DNA of 56,816 bases, from the NCBI GenBank assembly GCA_910580075.1, contig CAJTVR010000021.1, positions 1 through 56,816 of the forward strand, written 5' to 3'. Shown piece after piece: positions 1 to 8,020 of this stretch. The DNA is from an uncultured Eubacterium sp. (lineage in GTDB: Bacteria; Bacillota; Clostridia; Lachnospirales; Lachnospiraceae). Under the pieces are notes generated by a model. That model did no database searches. It worked only from the letters and a program-made list of their open reading frames with translations, and was not told the DNA's origin. Each line of letters starts with the position of its first letter. Position 1 is the first letter of the stretch. The translations under genes and the position numbers were made by a program.

Positions 1-67
1 TACTAAATCATTTGTATCCATAAAAATTCACCCTTTTTGAGTATACCATGAATTTGCAGTAAAGTTA

Positions 68-775
68 GTGCATATGGGGGGGGGTAAACCGATCTTATGG
101 CATATCATGAAGTATTATTCCTATTATGGATTCTATGACTTTATTATCTGCGCAGGGTATAAGCAGCATGTAATTAAGGAATGGTTTGCAGATTATTTCC
201 TTCACAATTCAGATATTACGTTTAATTTTAAAAACGGAAAGGATGAAGTGATTGTCCATAACCAGCGGTGCGACCCCTGGGAAGTTACTGTGGTGGATAC
301 CGGGCTTGCTACGATGACCGGCGGGAGGATAAAAAGAATCCGGGATTATGTGGGAGATCATACGTTTATGCTCACTTATGGGGATGGCGTCTGTGACGTG
401 GATTTAAACAGGCTTTTGGAATTCCATAGGAAGATGGGCAAAACAGCTACAGTTACATCCGTGATGGCTGAACAGAGCAAAGGCGTGCTGCATGTGGAGG
501 GTCACTTAATCCGTTCGTTCCGGGAAAAGAGCAGCCTGGACAATGCGCGGATCAACGGAGGGTATATGGTACTGGAGCCGGCGGTGTTCGATTACATAGA
601 AGGTGACAATACAGTATTCGAACGCGGGCCGATGGACAGGCTGGCCGCTGAAGGGCAGCTTGCGGCATTCCGTCATGACGGCTTTTGGCAATGCATGGAT
701 ACAAAACGGGAGATGGAAAAGCTGGGAAATCTTATCCAGAAGAACCAGGCACCATGGGTGAAGTGGAACAGCTAA
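68..775 (+). pseudogene. rfbF: Glucose-1-phosphate cytidylyltransferase, N-terminally truncated
   Basis: RfbF makes CDP-glucose from CTP and glucose-1-phosphate, the first step to CDP-3,6-dideoxyhexoses. From the GGKPILWHIMK segment onward this protein aligns closely with the intact RfbF at 47190-48002, including the ICAGYKQH, LTYGDGV and FWQCMDTKREM blocks. The first ~28 residues are missing. They carry the GGFGTR nucleotide-binding loop, so activity is unlikely. Upstream of position 76 the DNA is unrelated, and the junction is a run of nine Gs. A start at GTG 68 or ATG 74 is only nominal. rfbH follows after 3 bp. This could be a true pseudogene, the product of recombination between rfbF copies, or an assembly edge effect, because the window begins only 67 bp upstream. 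Confidence 0.8.
76..84 (+). repeat. G9 homopolymer at the rfbF truncation point
   Basis: Nine consecutive Gs lie where homology to intact rfbF begins. The intact copy has a mixed GGCGGG sequence at the equivalent place. The tract is long enough for slipped-strand mispairing, and its length sets which upstream frame would join the rfbF frame. No complete N-terminus is present in any upstream frame here. Confidence 0.75.
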
Positions 776-778
776 CAA

Positions 779-2155
779 ATGCAGCCATATATAAATGAGA
801 AAGCAGGGACTTGGATGGGAAATTGGACAAATGAACAGGAAGCAAGAGATCAGGTGAAAAGCCTGGCAGCACAGTATTATCACGAGTTTTTGAAAAAGAA
901 AGAGCCATACCGCAGCGGGGACAGGATATCTTATGCATCCCGCGTCTTTGATGAAAGAGAGATACAGGCGCTTACGGATGCCGTGCTGGATTTCTGGCTG
1001 ACAGCAGGGCGTTTTTCTGTACAATTCGAGGAAGCGTTCTCGGAGTGGTTAGGGGTTAAGTATGCACATCTGGTAAACAGCGGATCGTCGGCAAATTTAA
1101 TTGCGTTTGCGGCACTGACGGCGCAGGAACTGGGGGACAGGAGAATTAAGCCCGGGGATGAAGTCATTACGGCGGCCTGCGGATTCCCTACTACGGTAAC
1201 ACCGATTCTGCAGTATGGTGCTGTCCCGGTATTTGCTGATGTAACCGTGCCGCAGTATAACATTGATACAGACAGACTGGAGGAGGCATATAGTGAAAAG
1301 ACAAAAGCTGTCATGCTTGCCCATACGCTGGGCAACCCATTTGATATAAAGACTGTCAGGGAATTCTGCGACAGGCATAATCTCTGGCTGATTGAGGATA
1401 ACTGCGATGCACTCGGCTCGGAATATACAATAGACGGGGAAACGAGGTATACGGGGACCTGGGGAGATATCGGGACATCTTCGTTCTACCCGGCGCACCA
1501 TATGACTATGGGAGAGGGAGGCTGCGTATATACGGATAACCCATTGCTGCATAAGCTGATCCTGTCTTTCCGTGACTGGGGCCGTGACTGTATCTGCCCG
1601 TCTGGACAGGATAATTACTGCGGGCATCGGTTTGACGGGCAGTATGGGGAACTTCCATATGGATACGATCACAAATATATTTACAGCCACTTTGGGTATA
1701 ACTTAAAAGCAACGGACTTACAGGCAGCAGTTGGAGTGGAGCAGTTAAAGAAGCTGCCAGGCTTTATCAGGCGGCGCAGGCACAACTGGGCCAGGCTGAG
1801 GGATGCCCTGATGCCGGTATCTGACAGACTTATTCTGCCAGAAGCACAGGAAGACAGTAAACCTTCCTGGTTTGGGTTCCTTCTTTCAGTAAGACCGGAA
1901 AGCGGGTTATGCAGGAACCAGATTACAAAATATATCGAGAACTGTAATGTACAGACGAGGCTGCTGCTTTCCGGGAATCTGATCAGACAGCCGGCATTTG
2001 ACGGGATACGTGGAACGAAAGCCTGCCGTATAGCAGGGAATCTTAAGAATACAGACTTTGTAATGAACAATTCGTTCTGGGTCGGAGTATATCCTGGAAT
2101 GGATAACGCGATGGCGGATGATATGGCTGAAATAATCACAAAGGCAGTCCGGTGA
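779..2155 (+). CDS. rfbH: CDP-4-dehydro-6-deoxyglucose 3-dehydratase (E1)
   Basis: This is a DegT/DnrJ/EryC1/StrS-fold enzyme that removes the C3 hydroxyl of CDP-4-keto-6-deoxyglucose, using PMP and an iron-sulfur cluster. The diagnostic sign is FYPAHHMTMGEGG: a His pair (residues 240-241) stands where aminotransferases have the PLP lysine. A cysteine-bearing segment follows (C271, C273, C281; RDWGRDCIC), then YIYSHFGYNLKATDLQAA, which is typical of RfbH. The length of 458 residues is normal for the family. It lies 3 bp after the truncated rfbF and before a flippase, in one transcription unit. rfbG (CDP-glucose 4,6-dehydratase) is not in the window and may lie off the left edge. Confidence 0.93.
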   Translation: MQPYINEKAGTWMGNWTNEQEARDQVKSLAAQYYHEFLKKKEPYRSGDRISYASRVFDEREIQALTDAVLDFWLTAGRFSVQFEEAFSEWLGVKYAHLVNSGSSANLIAFAALTAQELGDRRIKPGDEVITAACGFPTTVTPILQYGAVPVFADVTVPQYNIDTDRLEEAYSEKTKAVMLAHTLGNPFDIKTVREFCDRHNLWLIEDNCDALGSEYTIDGETRYTGTWGDIGTSSFYPAHHMTMGEGGCVYTDNPLLHKLILSFRDWGRDCICPSGQDNYCGHRFDGQYGELPYGYDHKYIYSHFGYNLKATDLQAAVGVEQLKKLPGFIRRRRHNWARLRDALMPVSDRLILPEAQEDSKPSWFGFLLSVRPESGLCRNQITKYIENCNVQTRLLLSGNLIRQPAFDGIRGTKACRIAGNLKNTDFVMNNSFWVGVYPGMDNAMADDMAEIITKAVR

Positions 2156-2173
2156 GAAAGGTTATGCAGAAGA

Positions 2174-3694
2174 TTGAGGAAGAGGTTAACAGTATTTAAC
2201 AGTGCAGCGGGGCTTTTGAATAAAATAATTTCGAGTGTTTTTGTATTCTGCGTCCGGCATTTTTTTGTTAAATGCCTGGATACGCAGATACTGGGGCTGG
2301 AAGGGCTGTTTGCAAATCTATTAGGTATTTTTTCCCTGGCGGATCTCGGGCTTGGCAATGCGATTGCCTTTAGCCTGTATAAGCCCATTCATGATGGGGA
2401 CAGGAAACTTTTAAACGCCATTATGAATTTATACAGGAAACTGTACCTTTCGCTTGGGGTGGTTATTTTTCTGCTGTCTGCAGCAACGGCGCCATTCTTA
2501 TGGATTATGACAAAAGATGTGACGCTGCCAGCGGATGAAGTCCGCAGATATTTTCTGGTTTACGCTTTTAGTGTTGCTATTACTTATTTTTTTGCTTATA
2601 AGCGGACACTGATATTTGCGCTGCAGAGAAATTACCTGGTATTGAATGTAGATTCTGTAGTAAAGGTTTTGATGTCTGCAGCCCAGATTTTTATTCTGGA
2701 GGCATATTCAGATTATATTCTGTATCTGCTGCTTGCAATTGTGTTTAACCTGTCTGGGAATTTATTTATATCTGCATTGTTAAAACGGATGAATCCGTAT
2801 GATGGAAAAAGCAATGACAGGCTGCCCCGGGAATATCGTAACAGGCTGACGGCGGATGTAAAGGCCCTGGCAGTCACAAGCATCTCCTGGACAGGGATAT
2901 CATCTACCGATAATCTGATTATTTCGGCTGTTATTGGTATCGCGGATCTGGCTAAAAATGCGAATTACAGCCTGTTAAGTAACAGCATAAACAGTATTAT
3001 AACATCGGTATTAGGAGGTGTTTCGGCATCCATTGGCGATTTAACCGCAGAAGGGAATAAGGATCAGGCCAGGCTTTATTTTGACAGGTACTGCTTTATC
3101 TATAATCTTGTAGCAGGTTATGTTTCACTTGGATTTTATTTTACATCTAAGATGGTGATAACAGCCTGGGTAGGGGATGGGTTTGTACTGGGAAAAGATA
3201 CCGTATTTCTTATTTCTTTGAATCTGTATTTAACTTTGATGTTTAAGCCGCTGGGTGAATATCAGAATTATACGGGTGTATTTACTGTATTTAAACCGTA
3301 TTCGGTGGTGGCTTTTGTATTAAATCTAGCTGTATCGGCAGCACTCGGGCGCTCTTTTGGACTTGCCGGGGTGTTTATCGGAACTACGGTTACATATGTA
3401 TTTATGATTACAGCAGTAGCTGTGATTTTGCATAAGCGGGTATTTGATGTGCCGTCAGTATTTTATTTTATCAGCCAGGCAAAGTATCTGGGTATCCTTG
3501 CAGTGTGCGCGGGGTTCGGGGGCATGGCGCAGCATTTTGCCATTGGAAATTTATATGCCAGGCTTGCTGTTACAGTATTGTGGCTGACAGCCAGCTTTGC
3601 GGCTGTGAATGCGGTGTTACTCAGAAAAAATGAAAATTACAGGTTTTTTTGTTCTTTTGCTCTTGGTTTTTTTAAAAGACTGGGCAGAAGGTAG
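2174..3694 (+). CDS. Polysaccharide flippase, Wzx/MATE-like
   Basis: This is an integral membrane protein of about 506 residues with some 12 to 14 hydrophobic segments, resembling oligosaccharide-lipid flippases. The N-terminal segment LNKIISSVFVFCVRHFFV followed by LGLEGLFANLL and ADLGLGNAIAFSLYKP is the usual pattern for this branch. It probably exports the undecaprenyl-linked repeat unit built by cluster 1. The only in-frame start before the conserved region is TTG at 2174. The best ribosome site, AAAGG at 2157-2161, is rather far away (12 nt). The better ATG at 2164 is in another frame and gives only 11 codons, so translation may be weak. It follows the rfbH stop by 18 bp. Confidence 0.85.
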   Translation: MRKRLTVFNSAAGLLNKIISSVFVFCVRHFFVKCLDTQILGLEGLFANLLGIFSLADLGLGNAIAFSLYKPIHDGDRKLLNAIMNLYRKLYLSLGVVIFLLSAATAPFLWIMTKDVTLPADEVRRYFLVYAFSVAITYFFAYKRTLIFALQRNYLVLNVDSVVKVLMSAAQIFILEAYSDYILYLLLAIVFNLSGNLFISALLKRMNPYDGKSNDRLPREYRNRLTADVKALAVTSISWTGISSTDNLIISAVIGIADLAKNANYSLLSNSINSIITSVLGGVSASIGDLTAEGNKDQARLYFDRYCFIYNLVAGYVSLGFYFTSKMVITAWVGDGFVLGKDTVFLISLNLYLTLMFKPLGEYQNYTGVFTVFKPYSVVAFVLNLAVSAALGRSFGLAGVFIGTTVTYVFMITAVAVILHKRVFDVPSVFYFISQAKYLGILAVCAGFGGMAQHFAIGNLYARLAVTVLWLTASFAAVNAVLLRKNENYRFFCSFALGFFKRLGRR

Positions 3695-3716
3695 TTTTAC
3701 CGGAAAGGAGAGATTT

Positions 3717-4745
3717 ATGAAGATTCTGGTCACAGGAGGATGCGGATTCCTGGGAAGCAATCTAGCCGCATATGGGATTAGGGAAGAAAATGAAATTACC
3801 GTATTGGATAATTTGTCCAGACTGGGTGCATCCCGTAATCTGGAATGGCTGTTTTCCCTTGGCAGTTTCCAATTTGTTCATGGTGATACAGGAAATAAAG
3901 ATGCAGTGGATGAAATCGTTAAAAATGGGCAGTTTGATGCAGTTTTCCATTTGGCGGGGCAGGTAGCGATGACATCATCTATTGCAGCCCCGTATCAGGA
4001 TTTCCAGGTAAATACCATGGGGACGCTGCATATTTTAGAGGCTGTCAGGAAATACAGCCCTGGCACGGCGGTTCTTTTTTCTTCAACGAATAAGGTATAT
4101 GGGGATTTGGAGCAGTATACGTATTCAGAGACAAATTCCAGGTATCTTTGTGAGGAATGGCCAGAGGGGTTCGACGAGTCTGTGCCTTTGGATTTCCATT
4201 CCCCGTATGGCTGTTCGAAAGGGAGTGCAGACCAGTATATGCTGGATTATGCAAGAATATATGGGCTGAAGACTGTCGTATTCCGGCATTCATTTATGTA
4301 TGGCGGCAGACAGTTTGCAACGGGAGACCAGGGATGGATAGGGTGGTTTTGCAAAAAAGCTATTGAAAAGGCTGAGAATCCGTCTTGTGCGCCATTTGAA
4401 ATTTCAGGGAACGGAAAGCAGGTAAGGGATATTCTGTATGCGCAGGACATGGTACAGCTATATTATACGGCTTTGGAAAAGATAGAATCACTTGCCGGAA
4501 AAGCATTTAACATTGGCGGAGGGATGGGACAGTCGCTTTCTCTCCTGGAACTGTTTGCCATATTAGAGAGCATGCTGGATATAAAAATGGAATACCGTAA
4601 ACTGCCCGCGAGAATCAGTGACCAGAAAGTATTTGTGGCAGATATTACGAAAATAAGCAGTCTGTCTGGATGGCAGCCAGCGGTTACTGTACAGCAGGGA
4701 ATTGAAAAAATGCTGCAATGGGCGCAGACAATATATCAGAAATGA
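3717..4745 (+). CDS. rfbE: CDP-paratose 2-epimerase (CDP-tyvelose forming)
   Basis: This is an extended SDR that converts CDP-paratose to CDP-tyvelose by C2 epimerisation. It has an N-terminal NAD-binding VTGGCGFLGSN motif and a YxxxK active site at Y164/K168 within HSPYGCSKGSADQYMLDY. The RfbE-like blocks SSTNKVYGDLEQY, MYGGRQFATGDQGW and GNGKQVRDILYAQDM are present. At 342 residues it is the usual length. The start at 3717 is chosen for the AAAGGAG site just upstream. A longer in-frame reading from 3609 would overlap the flippase. With rfbH and the reductase that follows, it points to tyvelose (or a related 3,6-dideoxyhexose) in the glycan. Confidence 0.88.
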   Translation: MKILVTGGCGFLGSNLAAYGIREENEITVLDNLSRLGASRNLEWLFSLGSFQFVHGDTGNKDAVDEIVKNGQFDAVFHLAGQVAMTSSIAAPYQDFQVNTMGTLHILEAVRKYSPGTAVLFSSTNKVYGDLEQYTYSETNSRYLCEEWPEGFDESVPLDFHSPYGCSKGSADQYMLDYARIYGLKTVVFRHSFMYGGRQFATGDQGWIGWFCKKAIEKAENPSCAPFEISGNGKQVRDILYAQDMVQLYYTALEKIESLAGKAFNIGGGMGQSLSLLELFAILESMLDIKMEYRKLPARISDQKVFVADITKISSLSGWQPAVTVQQGIEKMLQWAQTIYQK

Positions 4746-4760
4746 AAGCAGGTATATGAA

Positions 4761-5693
4761 ATGAGCAAGGTCATCGTGACCGGGGCAGGCGGTTTTCTTG
4801 GAAATTATCTTGTAAAAGAACTGGCAGCACAGGGAGAAGAAATATGGGCAGTTGTGCGGCATAAAAGTCAGAGTAAGACTGCATCAGGGCATCAGATTCA
4901 TGTCATTGCCTGTGATTTCAAAGACTACCGGCTGCTGCCTGAGATCATCCCGCATAATAACTATGATTGTTTTTATCATCTTGCATGGGCAGGCTCATCC
5001 GGAAGCGCAAGGGAAGATTACAGTCTCCAGCTCGATAACGCAAAAGCATGTGCAGATGCAGCGTATGCTGCAGCCAGTATTGGCTGCAGGAAATTTGCAG
5101 GGGCAGGGAGCATTGCCCAGCTTATGTATGGGAGATATCTGCAGTCAGAAGGGAAACATCCACAAATGGCAGCCTGTTATGGTACAGGTAAAACTGCCGC
5201 CGAGCACATATCCAGGTGCGTCTGTGAAAAAGGCGGCATAGAGTTTTTGTGGGGATATCTTTCTAATTTTTATGGGGCGGGAGATAACAGCAGTAATATT
5301 GTAAATTATCTGATACAGAAATATTTATGCGGCCAGGTGCCAAGCCTGACAGATGGCAGCCAGCGTGCAGACTTTTTGTATGTATCTGATGCAGCCCGGG
5401 CACTTGCTGCAATGGGCAGGTCTGGCAGGGCTGGGGCAGGGTATTATATCGGTTACGGGTAGCCAGGGCCGTTGAAAGATTTTGTAGTTATGATACGTGA
5501 CAGGGTAAATCCGCATATCCATACAGGGCTGGGCCGCAGAGAATTTCATGGGTTAGAGCCGGCATTTGAAAGCATAGATATCGGAAGGCTGCGCCGGGAT
5601 ACAGGATTTGTGCCCGGGATGCCGTTTGCAGAGGGAATAGAAAAGACAATTGCATGGATAAAGAATGGAAAAGAAAAAAGCAGGAAGAAGTGA
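4761..5693 (+). pseudogene. NAD-dependent nucleotide-sugar reductase/epimerase interrupted by an amber codon
   Basis: This is an extended SDR whose reading frame stops at TAG (5460-5462) after residue 233 and then continues in the same frame to 5693. The rest matches the C-terminus of the paralogue at 46252-47193. There the equivalent motif is GTGQTRSLKEF; here it reads GYG-stop-PGPLKDF. The stop therefore replaces a glutamine, consistent with a single CAG-to-TAG change. The N-terminus has the GAGGFLG NAD-binding loop, and YGTGK is a likely YxxxK site. Between rfbE and a methyltransferase in a dideoxyhexose cluster, it could be the CDP-paratose or CDP-abequose synthase (4-ketoreductase). That function is inferred from context. 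Confidence 0.85.
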
Positions 5694-5716
5694 CAGGGAA
5701 GCAGCTGGGAGGATAT

Positions 5717-6301
5717 ATGGATAAATATGATGATAACTGGCCGTTTTTTGAAAAATTGCTGGGCTGTATGCGGTACAGGAAAATAAAACCATATCTTAGC
5801 AAAAATGACGGCAGGCCGGTCTGTGTGGATATCGGATGCGGTTTTAATGGAACATTCCTGTTTTCTGTCCGCCGTAAAATAAAGAAAGGGTATGGGTTTG
5901 ATATCCGGGCAAATGAGCGCCAGTCTGGAAATGTAAAAATTATCAATAATGCAGAATGCGGTGGAAAAATCCCTCTCAAAGCGGGTGTGGCGGACAGGGT
6001 GTTTCTGCTTGCTGTATTAGAGCACTTAGATAAAAACAATACAGTAGCTGAAGAAAGTGTCCGCGTGCTGAAAAAGGAGGGGCAGATTATTATTACAACT
6101 CCTGCGCCGATAGCAAAGCCTGTTTTAGAGTTTTTAAGCTATAAGCTGCATCTGATCAGCGAAGCATCCATTCAGGAGCACAGGCACTATTATAACAAAC
6201 AGGAACTGATAGATCTGTTAGACTTGAATCATTGTATTTGTGAAACGTACAAAAGATTCCTGTTTGGCTTTAACCAGATTATAGTGAGCAGGAAAAAATA
6301 A
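5717..6301 (+). CDS. Class I SAM-dependent methyltransferase
   Basis: This is a small methyltransferase-fold protein (194 residues). It has a motif I-like SAM loop, VDIGCGFNGTFL, at about residues 38-49, then a region with AVLEHLDKNNTVAEESVRVLKKEGQIIITTPAP, the usual pattern of SAM-binding glycan or ubiquinone-type methyltransferases. ATG 5717 is chosen because GGGAGGA lies 4 nt upstream. A longer frame from 5654 would start inside the preceding gene. It probably methylates a sugar or precursor of the cluster 1 glycan, but the substrate is unknown. Confidence 0.8.
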   Translation: MDKYDDNWPFFEKLLGCMRYRKIKPYLSKNDGRPVCVDIGCGFNGTFLFSVRRKIKKGYGFDIRANERQSGNVKIINNAECGGKIPLKAGVADRVFLLAVLEHLDKNNTVAEESVRVLKKEGQIIITTPAPIAKPVLEFLSYKLHLISEASIQEHRHYYNKQELIDLLDLNHCICETYKRFLFGFNQIIVSRKK

Positions 6302-6313
6302 CAGGAGTACGTT

Positions 6314-7009
6314 ATGGATAAAGAAAATTTTGTGCTGTCTGTCGTTGTCCCATGTTACAACGAAATTAGCAGCATCAGGCGCGTAGTGGAATGTATTCTG
6401 GCAGCGCCGATTCAAAATAAGGAAATTATTATTGTAGACGATAAGAGCACTGACGGGACAGCAAAGCTGCTGAAGGAAAAAATAGCCCCGATGGTAAGCA
6501 GGGTCATATATCATAAAAAGAACAAAGGCAAAGGAGGCGCACTTCGGACAGGATTTTCCTGTGCGACGGGCGATATTATTATTGTACAGGATGCAGACCT
6601 GGAATATGATCCGGCAGAATATCCTGCCGTAGTGCTTCCGATTGCAAGAGGGGAATGCGACGTATGCTATGGTTCAAGATTTATGAAATCTCCGGCAAAA
6701 GGATATCTGGCCAACCGGATTGCAAACAAGGCACTTACAGCTCTGTCCAATAGGTTTACTCATTTGGGACTGACGGATATGGAGACTTGTTATAAAGCAT
6801 TTAGGAGAGAAATTATACAGTCTGTGGACATTCAGGAAAACAGGTTTGGGTTTGAACCGGAAATAACTGCCAAAATTTCCAGAATGGAGGGGGTCATAGT
6901 CAGGGAAGTACCAATTTCTTATCACCCGCGTACGAAGGAAAAAGGTAAGAAAATCGGATTCAAAGACGGACTGCGTGCCATATATTGTATCTGCAAGTAT
7001 AGAAGATAA
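6314..7009 (+). CDS. GT2 glycosyltransferase, DPM1-like
   Basis: This is a cytoplasmic GT-A-fold enzyme of 231 residues. It has SVVVPCYNE near the N-terminus, EIIIVDDKSTDGT, and QDADLEYDP as the DxD metal/nucleotide site. Its closest resemblance is to dolichol- or polyprenyl-phosphate sugar transferases (GGALRTGF, DMETCYKAFRRE, ISYHPRTKEKGKKIG). It has no C-terminal membrane segments, unlike GtrB-type enzymes. It is followed at once by the UDP-glucuronate decarboxylase gene, a frequent pairing in glycan loci. It may load a sugar onto a polyprenyl carrier; the sugar is not determined. Confidence 0.87.
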   Translation: MDKENFVLSVVVPCYNEISSIRRVVECILAAPIQNKEIIIVDDKSTDGTAKLLKEKIAPMVSRVIYHKKNKGKGGALRTGFSCATGDIIIVQDADLEYDPAEYPAVVLPIARGECDVCYGSRFMKSPAKGYLANRIANKALTALSNRFTHLGLTDMETCYKAFRREIIQSVDIQENRFGFEPEITAKISRMEGVIVREVPISYHPRTKEKGKKIGFKDGLRAIYCICKYRR

Positions 7010-7016
7010 GGGGTGT

Positions 7017-7961
7017 ATGATGAGAAACAGGGTATTAGTAATGGGCGGAGCCGGTTTTTTAGGCTCCCATTTATGCGACCGTCTGGTTGGGATGGGCAAT
7101 GATGTAATTTGTGCAGACAATCTGTTTACAGGAAAAAAGGATAATATCCGTCATTTAATCGGAAACCCATACTTTGAATTTATCCGCCATGATGTGACAC
7201 AGCCGGTTTTCGTGGAATGCGACCAGATTTATAATCTTGCGTGCCCGGCAAGTCCAATCTGGTACCAGAGGGACCCGATTTATACCATTAAAACTTCATT
7301 TTATGGGGCAATGAATGCGCTTGGGCTTGCTAAGCGGGTAGGAGCGAGGGTTTTGCAGGCTTCTACGTCGGAAGTTTACGGGGATCCGGATATCCATCCG
7401 CAGCCAGAAAGCTATAAGGGCAATGTAAATACGATTGGGCCAAGGTCATGCTATGACGAGGGCAAGAGGGCAGCAGAAACATTATTTTTTGATTATCACC
7501 GCCAGCATGGCGTAGATATTAAAGTTATGAGGATATTTAATACATACGGGCCAAGGATGGACATCGGGGACGGCCGTGTTGTATCGAATTTTATTGTGCA
7601 GGCGCTCAAGGAAGAGGATATCACAATTTATGGGGACGGAAGCCAGACAAGGAGTTTTTGCTATGTAGATGATTTAATTAACGGGATGATTTCTTTTATG
7701 AATTCAGACAATGGTTTTATGGGGCCTGTTAACATGGGAAACCCTGAGGAGTTTACAATTAAGCAGCTTGCAGAGACGGTCATCCGCCTGACTGGTTCAG
7801 GCTCTAAAATTGTTTACAGGAAACTGCCCGCAGACGACCCGGCGCAAAGGAAGCCGGACATTACGCTTGCGAGGGAAAAGCTGCATTGGGAGCCGGAGAT
7901 TGCGTTAGAAGACGGCCTTTTGATGACGGCTGGATATTTTAGGACACATATGGGTATGTAA
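7017..7961 (+). CDS. uxs: UDP-glucuronate decarboxylase (UDP-xylose synthase)
   Basis: This is an NAD-dependent extended SDR that makes UDP-xylose from UDP-glucuronate. Strong family signs are VMGGAGFLGSHLCDRL, LACPASPIWYQRDPI, STSEVYGDP, the active site SCYDEGKRAAE (Y146, K150) and RIFNTYGPRMDIGDGRVVSNF. Its length of 314 residues is typical. Two ATG codons overlap at 7017 and 7020; AAGGGG at 7007-7012 serves either. It is the last gene of cluster 1 and is followed by a palindromic element. Confidence 0.93.
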   Translation: MMRNRVLVMGGAGFLGSHLCDRLVGMGNDVICADNLFTGKKDNIRHLIGNPYFEFIRHDVTQPVFVECDQIYNLACPASPIWYQRDPIYTIKTSFYGAMNALGLAKRVGARVLQASTSEVYGDPDIHPQPESYKGNVNTIGPRSCYDEGKRAAETLFFDYHRQHGVDIKVMRIFNTYGPRMDIGDGRVVSNFIVQALKEEDITIYGDGSQTRSFCYVDDLINGMISFMNSDNGFMGPVNMGNPEEFTIKQLAETVIRLTGSGSKIVYRKLPADDPAQRKPDITLAREKLHWEPEIALEDGLLMTAGYFRTHMGM

Positions 7962-7963
7962 GG

Positions 7964-8020
7964 ATTTGCCGGACGCCAGGCGGAACAGAAAATGTGTCTC
8001 TTCCCAGCGTCCGGCTAATC
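7964..8020. repeat. Short palindromic intergenic element, copy A
   Basis: The imperfect inverted repeat has ends GATTTGCCGGACGC and GCGTCCGGCTAATC and lies between two convergent genes. The 9-bp core GCCGGACGC/GCGTCCGGC is perfect. The ends and the TGTCTCTTCC interior resemble the elements at 18099-18187, 22208-22226 and 54258-54426. It may also work as a two-way terminator. Confidence 0.65.

Noticed and set aside
5460..5462. Stop-codon recoding or readthrough as the reason for the in-frame TAG
   Set aside because: The paralogue has a simple Gln at this place, no pyrrolysine or selenocysteine machinery or stem-loop is seen, and other genes here end normally at TAG.
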